Shown here: positions 8,688 to 16,161 of the stretch, in pieces
Position numbering within the stretch: the first letter of the stretch is position 1
Layout: each line of letters opens with the position of its first letter
Assembly: GCA_000431015.1 (NCBI GenBank)
Contig: HF985989.1
Location: forward strand, 14,501-57,799
Origin: Alistipes sp. CAG:514
Lineage (GTDB): Bacteria > Bacteroidota > Bacteroidia > Bacteroidales > UBA932
Reading direction: 5' to 3'
Length of the DNA: 43,299 bases
Made by a program: the position numbers and the translations under genes
The notes under the pieces: model-generated
Database searches by the model: none
What the model was told of the DNA's origin: nothing
What the model saw: the letters and a program-made list of their open reading frames with translations, nothing else

Positions 8688-10583
8688 ATGAAAAAGATAA
8701 CATACAGTCTGCTGTTGTCAGCAATGATTCTGGGCACAGCTTGTTCAGACTACCTCGAACAGACCCCGACCAACAGGTACACGGACGCACAGGTGTGGCA
8801 GGATGAATTCCTGATCGACAGCCACCTGGCCGATCTCTACGCGATGAGCGCGTTCATGATCAACGATGCCGTGGCCCTTTACGGCAACTCTCCAGTCAAT
8901 GTCGAGTTCTCCTCTTCCTCCAACTGGGGTTACAATCTTGGTGTCTCGGCGGAAGGAGAAGGCCCGATACACGCGAACACGATCAGCGACGAGTGCAAGT
9001 ACAGCGGCCGTGGTGCCCAGGCCAACTATCTCGGAGTCAAGAAGTACGGCTTCCAGTCCAACGGTACGACCATGCGCTGGTGGAACAACGGCTACTACCT
9101 CAACCGCCAGCTCAACCACTTCATCGACAACATCGAGGACTCCCCTGCCAGCAACGCGCCGGTGCGTAAGGCCGAGGCCAGATTCCTCAGGGCATTCAAC
9201 TATTTCGCCATGGTGAAGCGTTACGGCGGAGTTCCGATCATCACCAAAGAGACCTCCATTGACGCTCCTGACGAGGAGATGTTCCCTAAACGCTCCACCG
9301 AGCAGGAAAGCTACGACTTCATCATCGATGAGCTGACGGACATCGCCGACAGACTGGAGGCGAAACCCGAGGCCGGTAGAGCGGGCAAGGGAGCGGCCTT
9401 GACATTGCTGAGCAGAGTCGCCCTCTACGCCGGAAGCATCCAGCAGTTCGGCAAGGTCGCCCTCGACGGACTGAACGGCATCCCTCAGGGAACAACGAAG
9501 AACTACTACCAGATCGCCGCCGACGCAGCCAAGAGAGTGATGACCGAGTGTGGCTATTCTCTTTACAAAGGAACGGCAGGGCAGTCCAAGGTCGAGGCGC
9601 TCAGAGACATATTCCTCGTGAAGGATAACTCCGAGGCCATCATGGTGAAGCGCCATCAAGGCAAGGGAGGCACACAGTACAGATGGTCCTGGGACATCTG
9701 CAACTGCCCTAAGCCAAACGCCTGGTCAGTAGGACAGTACTCGCTTCCATACTATGATTTCGTGGAGGATTTTGATTTCATCGACGGTACATCAGGAAAG
9801 ATTGACAAAGCCGAATTGGAGTCCCACACCTGGAGCATGGAAGAGTTCATCGGCAAGAGAGACCCAAGGCTTGAGGCCTGGTTCTGGACGAACGGTTCGG
9901 AATGGCCTGGAGCGGTCGGAGGGGATGTGTTCGGGGAGAACACCATCAGCATGTACAACGGCATCCGCCTTGCTGACGGCAGCGTGTTCCACAACGTGAC
10001 CACACCGGCCTACGAAGGAGTGATGTGCTACGGAGACCAGATGAACGAGTTCCGCGACCAGGGAAACCTCCACACCGGCTTCGGAATCCGCAAATACCTC
10101 GACCCAGAGGCAGACAACATGACGTGGTTCATCTATTCCACAACCGACTACGAGATCTTCCGGTACGCCGAGGTTCTGCTGAACTATGCCGAGGCACAGT
10201 TCGAGCTCGGAAACAAGGCCGAGGCGCTTGACGCGGTCAACCAGATCAGGAACCGCGCCGGAGCCGACGAGCTCAAGAGCATCGACAGGGAGAGCCTTCA
10301 CCGCGAGCGCAAGCTTGAGCTTTGCTTCGAGGATCACCGCTACTGGGATCTCCGCCGCTGGAGAGAGGCCGAGGCAGAGCTTAACGGCCCTCACACCGGA
10401 CTGAACTACCTTCTTGACTGGGAATCCTACAAACAGGGAACACCAAGGTTCTGGCTTGAGCTTAAGGAAAGGATCGACGACAGGATCCAGGATCCTCAGT
10501 TCCCGGCAAACAACTACTACATGCCGATCGGTGACGGTACCGTGGCGCTCAACCCGAACATCGTGGAGAACCCGGGATACTAG
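8688..10583 (+). CDS. SusD/RagB-like glycan-binding lipoprotein
   Basis: This 631-residue surface lipoprotein would form the lid of the preceding SusC channel and bind the oligosaccharide. The signal peptide ends in a lipobox with Cys19 (ILGTACSDYLEQTPTN), and DYLEQTPTN is the usual SusD N-terminus. The RagB/SusD tetratricopeptide-like body is seen in KAEARFLRAFNYFAMVKRYGGVPII, and the C-terminal SusD block includes FRYAEVLLNYAEAQFELGNKAEAL and ERKLELCFEDHRYWDLRRW. It is translated 11 bases after susC. A 304-residue open frame on the opposite strand lies inside this gene but looks like a codon-bias shadow. Confidence 0.95.
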   Translation: MKKITYSLLLSAMILGTACSDYLEQTPTNRYTDAQVWQDEFLIDSHLADLYAMSAFMINDAVALYGNSPVNVEFSSSSNWGYNLGVSAEGEGPIHANTISDECKYSGRGAQANYLGVKKYGFQSNGTTMRWWNNGYYLNRQLNHFIDNIEDSPASNAPVRKAEARFLRAFNYFAMVKRYGGVPIITKETSIDAPDEEMFPKRSTEQESYDFIIDELTDIADRLEAKPEAGRAGKGAALTLLSRVALYAGSIQQFGKVALDGLNGIPQGTTKNYYQIAADAAKRVMTECGYSLYKGTAGQSKVEALRDIFLVKDNSEAIMVKRHQGKGGTQYRWSWDICNCPKPNAWSVGQYSLPYYDFVEDFDFIDGTSGKIDKAELESHTWSMEEFIGKRDPRLEAWFWTNGSEWPGAVGGDVFGENTISMYNGIRLADGSVFHNVTTPAYEGVMCYGDQMNEFRDQGNLHTGFGIRKYLDPEADNMTWFIYSTTDYEIFRYAEVLLNYAEAQFELGNKAEALDAVNQIRNRAGADELKSIDRESLHRERKLELCFEDHRYWDLRRWREAEAELNGPHTGLNYLLDWESYKQGTPRFWLELKERIDDRIQDPQFPANNYYMPIGDGTVALNPNIVENPGY

Positions 10584-10612
10584 CATCTGAATAATCATAA
10601 AACATATTAAAC

Positions 10613-12415
10613 ATGAGAAAGTTACTATCTATACTCACTATAACAGCGGCTGTCTGTGCGACAATGTCCTGCACCAAGGACGGCGGACTCTTCGGGAAAG
10701 GCTCCGTCAAGGCTAAGATCGTCGAGGAATATATGGACGGATCAAACGCCCTGTACTGGGGCGAAGGCGCGACTTTCGGACTTTTCAACAGTTCGAAGGC
10801 AAACGAGAAATACAGATTGTCTTCTGGCGCCGATTCCAGAAACGGGAAATTCAAATCTGATGGCGGGAACGACGGCGCCACCATCAGCGGCACTGTGGCA
10901 GTGTCTCCTTATTATGAAGGATCCACTGTCACCATGACGGATGGAGTCGCCACCATCAGGACAGTCGTTCCTTCAACAATCCATTTCTCCAAAGCAGGAG
11001 TCTACGACGCAGGAGTCTGTCCGCTGGTGGCGGTTACCGACAAGAAAAAGAGCGACAATCTGTCATTCGTGGCTCCTCTCGGAGGTGTATCCGTGAAACT
11101 CACGGGGGAGGTGGTCATAAGCAAGGTCGAAATCACAGCCAAAGGCGGTGAGATCATCAACGGAGACATGATGGTCACTGCTGACAATGAAGGTGTGATC
11201 TCTGTACAGATGAGTGGTGGCTCCTCTACCACGGTCATCGATTGTGATGGCGGCATACAGCTGACGCAAGTGGCGAAGGATTTCGTGGTGTTCCTGCCTT
11301 ACGGCAACTACGATGAGGGATTCAGCATCAAGGTACAGTCCGCCGACGGAGCACTCAACTTCATCGACGTGGCCGGGCCGAAAAAGATCACCAAAGCCAG
11401 AGTACTCAACATCTCACGTCAACAGTTCGTACTCTACTCCGACATCAATGAAGATGAGACAGAAAGGGCCAACTGCTACATGATCACATCCGGCGGAGGC
11501 TACTACTTTGACGCCACGGTCAAAGGCAACGGACAGGCCGGTATCCATCCTACATTCAAGGATCAGTCAGCGACACTCTCTCCTGCCGGAGCCAAACTCG
11601 TCTGGGAAGAAGTCAGCGGACTCATCACCGGTGTCTCCTACGAGAACGGCAAGATCTACTTCGCATGCTCCGGCAAGGACGGCAACGCCGTCATCGCCGC
11701 GACAGACGAGGCAGGAAACGTGATTTGGAGCTGGAACATCTGGAGTACAGGCAAGATAAAAGACCTGCATCTCGGAGAATGGGACTTCATGGACAGAAAC
11801 CTCGGAGCGAAGTCAGTCGATGATCATGGACTCTACTTCCAGTGGGGCAGAAAGGATCCATTCTCATCAATCATCGAGTTCGACAGCGGAAAGGGAGAAG
11901 GCAAATTCCATCCTGTCGCCGGCGGGGCCAATGACGATGAAAACGTCAAGAACACAGTTGAATACTCAGTGGCACATCCGGACACTTACATCAGGGCATC
12001 CAGCCGCAACAATGACTGGCTGCTTGAGGCTCCGCAAAGATACCTTTGGGGTGTGAACTTCGAAGCTGACGGTCTTGCGGCCAAGTCTTCCATCAAGACC
12101 ATCTACGACCCTTGCCCTGCGGGTTATTCAGTCTGCACGGCAAACGCACTTGCGGCAGGCCTCGGAGCCGGCGCATCCAACCAGGGTTCCTTCATCACGT
12201 TGTTCAACGGCCAGCTGAAGATTCCGGCCAGCGGATTCCTCTACTCCGGCGGTTACGGTTGGTTTAATCAGGAAGGCTTCTGCGGACTCTGGTCTTGCTC
12301 GACATCCTGGGGCAATCCTGAAAATGCGTTCAGACTGCGCGGAACAGACGATGCCTACGACAACTATGACCGCGCGACCGGACACCCTGTACGTTGCGTA
12401 AGATTCTCTAAATAA
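10613..12415 (+). CDS. Fimbrillin-like surface lipoprotein, possible glycan-binding protein
   Basis: This 600-residue lipoprotein has lipobox Cys20 (CATMSCTKDGG). The N-terminal half reads like the Bacteroidetes fimbrillin/Mfa-type beta domain: an Ile/Val-rich strand pattern, the segment VAPLGGVSVKLTGEVVISKVEI, and the ending KARVLNISRQQF. The C-terminal part resembles the FISUMP-type domain (Fibrobacter major paralogous domain): it contains YDPCPAGYSV, then WSCSTSWG, and ends RATGHPVRCVRFSK. It follows susD by 29 bases, the slot used by SusE/SusF-like surface glycan-binding proteins, so that role is inferred. A strong intercistronic hairpin separates it from the next gene. It shows no resemblance to an enzyme. 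Confidence 0.7.
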   Translation: MRKLLSILTITAAVCATMSCTKDGGLFGKGSVKAKIVEEYMDGSNALYWGEGATFGLFNSSKANEKYRLSSGADSRNGKFKSDGGNDGATISGTVAVSPYYEGSTVTMTDGVATIRTVVPSTIHFSKAGVYDAGVCPLVAVTDKKKSDNLSFVAPLGGVSVKLTGEVVISKVEITAKGGEIINGDMMVTADNEGVISVQMSGGSSTTVIDCDGGIQLTQVAKDFVVFLPYGNYDEGFSIKVQSADGALNFIDVAGPKKITKARVLNISRQQFVLYSDINEDETERANCYMITSGGGYYFDATVKGNGQAGIHPTFKDQSATLSPAGAKLVWEEVSGLITGVSYENGKIYFACSGKDGNAVIAATDEAGNVIWSWNIWSTGKIKDLHLGEWDFMDRNLGAKSVDDHGLYFQWGRKDPFSSIIEFDSGKGEGKFHPVAGGANDDENVKNTVEYSVAHPDTYIRASSRNNDWLLEAPQRYLWGVNFEADGLAAKSSIKTIYDPCPAGYSVCTANALAAGLGAGASNQGSFITLFNGQLKIPASGFLYSGGYGWFNQEGFCGLWSCSTSWGNPENAFRLRGTDDAYDNYDRATGHPVRCVRFSK

Positions 12416-12433
12416 TTTAATATTGGTTGTGTT

Positions 12434-12465
12434 GGAAGCCGGATCAGGGAAACCTGCCGGCTTCC
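12434..12465 (+). terminator. Intercistronic hairpin / partial terminator
   Basis: GGAAGCCGG (12434-12442) pairs perfectly with CCGGCTTCC (12457-12465); an inner CAGG-GAAA-CCTG adds four pairs and a GNRA-type loop. The pyrimidine-rich tail TCTTATCTTCTTT follows. Located between two operon genes, it may lower or stabilise downstream expression and may not end transcription fully. Confidence 0.6.
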
Positions 12466-12481
12466 TCTTATCTTCTTTATT

Positions 12482-13696
12482 ATGAAAAAAGTAATCCTCA
12501 CACTATCGGTCATCGCTCTCGCGTTCGCGGTGTCAGCCTGCCAGAAGGACAGCGATGAAAAGGAAATCGAAAAAACCGCCCCTTACGCCCCTGAGGTCTA
12601 CTGGGAAGACAGCTATTCCGGCAAATTAGGACTACAGCTTGGTTCGACGAAGTTCGGCAAGCCAAGGATGACCCTTGGCGGAGAGCTTCTTTACGTCACG
12701 GGAGTCAACTGCTACAACCTCTTCGTCCAATGCCACGAAGCGGACAGGATGGGGACCGCCATGATGGAGAGAACCGTCAAAGTCCTTGAGGAAGAGCAGG
12801 TTCCGATTGTACGCTTCAGTTGCAGTCCTTTCTATGCGAGCCAGATGCATTACTACACAGAACAGAAGGAGCAGTTTCTGTCGAATCTCAAGAAACTGGC
12901 CGACCTGTGCGACCAGAGGCACATCCTTCTCATCCCGTCGGTCTTCTGGAACAAGGAATGCTTCCCTGAATACTGCGGAGAGGAGATCAAGGCTTGGGGC
13001 AACACATCCAGCAAGACCTACAAGCTGATGATCGACTACACAAAGGACATCGTCAACACGCTGAAGGATCACAAATGTCTCGCAGCCTGGGAGTTCGGCA
13101 ATGAGTTCAACCTCGGGGCCGACATCGACATCGCAGGCTACGCGGAATTTCCGGCGGCAGCGGTAGAGACCGCATGCAAAGGATTCGCGGAGACCGTCGC
13201 CTCGCTCGACCCGCAGGACCGCCTGATACTCAGCGGACACAGCGTCATGCGCAACGCACAGTGGAACCTGGCGCACAACAAGTCCTGGGCAACCGACTCA
13301 TTCAAGCAATATGTCGAGATCACAGGAGTGATGACGCCAAAGCCGATGAACGGAATGTCGGAACATGTCTACGATGAGCCACGGGTCTTCTCGGATCTTG
13401 GGGAACTGAACCTTTCCTATCAGGTGGCGAAGGCCAAGGAGGCGGCGGCCACATTGGGCAAGGCCTACTACATCGGCGAGTTCACCGGGCCGAAGACTGC
13501 CAGAGGAGACTCGACGATCGTCAAAAGACACTACTCAATGCACCTTTCTCAGAAAGTCCAGCTGTCACTGATCTGGAACTACGCCCTGAAAGGAGACATC
13601 GAATGGAGCTTCAAGGCCGGCACTGAATATGGCAACATGGCCTTCGGCTTCATGAGAAGGTACAACAACAAGTTCAAGGAGATCAAGCCGGAGTAG
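12482..13696 (+). CDS. GH5-like endo-glycosidase lipoprotein (possible beta-mannanase)
   Basis: This 404-residue lipoprotein (Cys20 in AVSACQKDSDEKE; the acidic residues after Cys favour surface export) has a clan GH-A TIM barrel of the GH5/cellulase type. The general acid is Glu208 in WEFGNEFN and the nucleophile Glu333 in YYIGEFTGP, 125 residues apart. The first strand reads LYVTGVNCYNLF and a His follows in LSGHS. As the last gene of the susC operon it would cut the polymer outside the cell and supply oligosaccharides to SusC/D. Mannanase is inferred from the beta-mannosidase in the same locus; another GH5-like specificity is possible. It converges on the esterase gene with only 12 bases between stops. 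Confidence 0.75.
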   Translation: MKKVILTLSVIALAFAVSACQKDSDEKEIEKTAPYAPEVYWEDSYSGKLGLQLGSTKFGKPRMTLGGELLYVTGVNCYNLFVQCHEADRMGTAMMERTVKVLEEEQVPIVRFSCSPFYASQMHYYTEQKEQFLSNLKKLADLCDQRHILLIPSVFWNKECFPEYCGEEIKAWGNTSSKTYKLMIDYTKDIVNTLKDHKCLAAWEFGNEFNLGADIDIAGYAEFPAAAVETACKGFAETVASLDPQDRLILSGHSVMRNAQWNLAHNKSWATDSFKQYVEITGVMTPKPMNGMSEHVYDEPRVFSDLGELNLSYQVAKAKEAAATLGKAYYIGEFTGPKTARGDSTIVKRHYSMHLSQKVQLSLIWNYALKGDIEWSFKAGTEYGNMAFGFMRRYNNKFKEIKPE

Positions 13697-13708
13697 GAGG
13701 ACTCCGTC

Positions 13709-14542
13709 CTAAAACCTGCACGGCAACGTAAGCAACTGGTACATGAGCGTTCTTGCAAGGCGCTCATGTCCTTTTGCGTTAGGGTGGAGCCTGTCGGTCT
13801 CGCTGTTGCCGAAATAGAGCACCTGTTCCTCGATCATCGGATTGATGCCGCACAGGGAATTCAGATCCACGACAGGGATTCCCCACACATTTCCCGCCTC
13901 CTTGACCGCGTTGACATATTCAAGGAAATAGATCCCGATCTTGTTCGGGAAAGACTCGTCCGGCTGGACATTCTCCGCGCCGAAGGTGGCGAAGGCCCTG
14001 TGGATAGGGGTGAGGATGACGATCTGCTTCTGCGGGAACATACTCTTCAATGTGCTGACAGCTATGTTGATGCGTCCCCTCAATGTCGTATTGTCCATCA
14101 CCGGGGTTCTGGCGAGCCATTCATATTCCCTCGCAGGGTACCCCATCGCCGCCTTCGTGGTCTTGAGCGTTCGCTCGTACCATTCCCCCAAAGGAACGTC
14201 GCCGATGAAGTCATTTGTGCCAAGGAATATCGTGATGGCGTCGAAATCGTCACCGTGTTCCTTCCTCAACTGTTCCGCCTGATTGACGACATCATTCCAT
14301 TGCCGCCCGCTGACACCATACACGAAAGGTCTGATCCCCAGCCACTTCTGGAGATAGCCCCAATAATGGATGTCATCCCGTCCGGTCCAGTCATGATTGT
14401 CCGGCACCGCGCCGGGATCTGTTATCGAATCACCGATAAAAGCCACTCTCGCCCCCTTCCAAGGATGCTCGATGGTTGCGTTCTGCGACAGCATGGACAG
14501 CGGCGACAGCAACAATGCCGCCAGTAAGATCAACTTTTTCAT
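13709..14542 (-). CDS. SGNH/GDSL-family esterase, likely carbohydrate deacetylase
   Basis: This 277-residue secreted protein has a signal peptide (about residues 1-20, ending SMLSQ). SGNH block I is FIGDSITD with nucleophile Ser39. The Gly block is YGVSGRQW, block III is FLGTNDF, and block V is DRLHPNAKGHERLA with Asp250 and His253 of the catalytic dyad. It is translated from an ATG overlapping the stop of the upstream glycosidase by one base, so the two are coupled. In a polysaccharide locus the expected role is removal of acetyl groups that would block the glycosidases; the ester substrate is not shown by the sequence. Confidence 0.85.
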   Translation of the reverse strand: MKKLILLAALLLSPLSMLSQNATIEHPWKGARVAFIGDSITDPGAVPDNHDWTGRDDIHYWGYLQKWLGIRPFVYGVSGRQWNDVVNQAEQLRKEHGDDFDAITIFLGTNDFIGDVPLGEWYERTLKTTKAAMGYPAREYEWLARTPVMDNTTLRGRINIAVSTLKSMFPQKQIVILTPIHRAFATFGAENVQPDESFPNKIGIYFLEYVNAVKEAGNVWGIPVVDLNSLCGINPMIEEQVLYFGNSETDRLHPNAKGHERLARTLMYQLLTLPCRF

Positions 14543-16077
14543 TATTCTGAATATTTTTGTTCAAGGAGCAAGACACTCTGGGCAGGGACGGAGACCTTGT
14601 AGCTCTTCCCCGAAGACCTGAGGACACCGCAAGGCGAGATCATCGAATCATCATCCGGCAGACCGGCCTCTGTGTACCTGTAGACATCACAATCGCCGAG
14701 ATTCACGTCATTGACGTTGAACAGATTGAACTCGGCATCGTCCTCCGAGCCGTTCGCGAAGACATAGGTCCACCTTCCGTCCTCAGACCTGAACGCGGTG
14801 CCGGCGGCATATTCATTCCGCAGGTCAAGCGGGAAGACCTCGTCGCCCCTCCTGACGAACCGGGTCAGAAGTGAGTAGGCGTAGTAGTTCGGCCTCGGCT
14901 GGTAGTCCTCCTCGAAGCCTTCCGCGTCCGCGCCCTGATAGGCACATTTCTTATAGCGCCAAAGGCCGAGCTGCTGCATCTCCCCGTAGGACGCGCCTTT
15001 ATTGTAGTACTGGTCGATCAGCGACCAATAGCTCGCGCCTACCGCACCGGCGTTCAGAAAATTCAGACAGTTGCGGGTGATCAGCACTCCCCTCTTGTAC
15101 CAATTTATGTCCTTCTGCCTTGACGCTCCCTGGCAGAGGTTGGAGCCGAACTCGCCGACGAAATGATGCTTGCCTGTCTTCCTGACGACATCGATGTTGT
15201 CCTTCTCCCATCCGAGGGCATAACTGTTCGGCGACTCGTAGCCGCACATGTAGGTGTGGGAGTTGAACATGTCCGCATAGTCGGCAAGGTTGTCGGCGCA
15301 CTCCTTCAGGAAGAACCGGCGGCAGTCCGTGTTGTCAGACAGATTGAAGCGCACCTTGTCACGGATACCGTCCAGGCGGAAGCGCCTGTCCAGAGCCTTT
15401 ACGATCTGGATGTACTGATCCGGCTCGCAGACATTGCCGTCAGGCTCGTTGAAAGGAGTGACCTCCTTTATGCAGGTATAGCCCTTGTCCTCAATAAGAT
15501 GCTTGACAACCACGGAGAAGTTCTCGGCAAACTCCTCATTGTCTCCCGGAGCCGTCACCCAGTTCGTCCCGCTCCTGTCACATAGGAAGTGCCTCTGTCC
15601 GTGAGAGGGAACGCCTTCGTCCACAAAGGAGCAGCACGCAGGGCAGCCCCACAGCACCAACGTCACACTCGCGCCCGTCTCCTGAGCCAGATCAAGCACC
15701 GCGCAGACAGACCTCATCTCGGCAGAATCAAAAGTAAACCTGTCCATGTCAGCCACTTGGGAATCCTGATTGTCATTGACCGGCTCCCACCAATGAGGCA
15801 GCAGCATGACGCGGAATCTCTGAACATCCATCATCTTCACCCTGCGCACAACAATGTCACGCCAGTCCTCCAGGGTGGCGCCGTCGTTTCTGGTGACATT
15901 CTGGGAAATGAAATGAGGGTCAAGCTCCACTCCGAGCCCCTCAAGCCTTATCCCGGTGGATGACAACGGAGTCCTCACCTCGTAGGACGGACCCGTAACC
16001 GCCCCTGAGCAAGACGAGAGGACGGACAAACATAAGGCAGCCCGCAAGGCTCCTCTGAAACAGGAAATAATGTTCAT
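14542..16077 (-). CDS. Clan GH-A glycoside hydrolase lipoprotein (GH30/GH39-like)
   Basis: This 511-residue lipoprotein (Cys23 in VLSSCSG) has a TIM barrel with the clan GH-A acid Glu211 in VTPFNEPDGN and the nucleophile Glu309 in HHFVGEFGSN. The C-terminal ~130 residues, ending in KYSE, form a beta-rich domain like the side sandwich of GH30/GH39 enzymes. I could not place it securely in one CAZy family. It is first in a two-gene leftward operon with the esterase and diverges from the GH78 gene across an 84-base promoter region. It probably removes a backbone or side-chain sugar of the same glycan as the rest of the locus. Confidence 0.72.
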   Translation of the reverse strand: MNIISCFRGALRAALCLSVLSSCSGAVTGPSYEVRTPLSSTGIRLEGLGVELDPHFISQNVTRNDGATLEDWRDIVVRRVKMMDVQRFRVMLLPHWWEPVNDNQDSQVADMDRFTFDSAEMRSVCAVLDLAQETGASVTLVLWGCPACCSFVDEGVPSHGQRHFLCDRSGTNWVTAPGDNEEFAENFSVVVKHLIEDKGYTCIKEVTPFNEPDGNVCEPDQYIQIVKALDRRFRLDGIRDKVRFNLSDNTDCRRFFLKECADNLADYADMFNSHTYMCGYESPNSYALGWEKDNIDVVRKTGKHHFVGEFGSNLCQGASRQKDINWYKRGVLITRNCLNFLNAGAVGASYWSLIDQYYNKGASYGEMQQLGLWRYKKCAYQGADAEGFEEDYQPRPNYYAYSLLTRFVRRGDEVFPLDLRNEYAAGTAFRSEDGRWTYVFANGSEDDAEFNLFNVNDVNLGDCDVYRYTEAGLPDDDSMISPCGVLRSSGKSYKVSVPAQSVLLLEQKYSE

Positions 16078-16100
16078 TGTAAAATACTATTTGTTAGCTG

Positions 16101-16108
16101 CAAATATA
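16101..16108 (-). promoter_or_regulatory. Candidate -7 box of glycosidase/esterase operon
   Basis: On the minus strand this reads TATATTTG, matching TAnnTTTG; the start would be near 16097, about 20 bases before the ATG at 16077. Confidence 0.5.
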
Positions 16109-16120
16109 TGAATATTTTAC

Positions 16121-16128
16121 TATATTTG
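16121..16128 (+). promoter_or_regulatory. Candidate -7 box of GH78 gene
   Basis: TATATTTG matches TAnnTTTG. It sits 13 bases from the opposing box, so the two divergent promoters overlap and may compete. The inferred leader is about 30 bases. Confidence 0.5.
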
Positions 16129-16146
16129 CGAAGAAAAATACCCAAT

Positions 16147-16158
16147 TTATTCGATTAA
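16147..16158. promoter_or_regulatory. Variant LacI operator before GH78
   Basis: TTATTCGATTAA differs from the perfect palindrome at 5550 by one base. It ends three bases before the GH78 ATG, exactly the arrangement of O2 before the regulator gene. Confidence 0.45.
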
Positions 16159-16161
16159 GTT

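Noticed and set aside
8745..9659. 304-residue open frame antisense to the first susD
   Set aside because: It lies wholly opposite a clear SusD, is rich in Val/Leu/Arg/Asp as expected from complementing GC-biased codons, and has no domain or signal.
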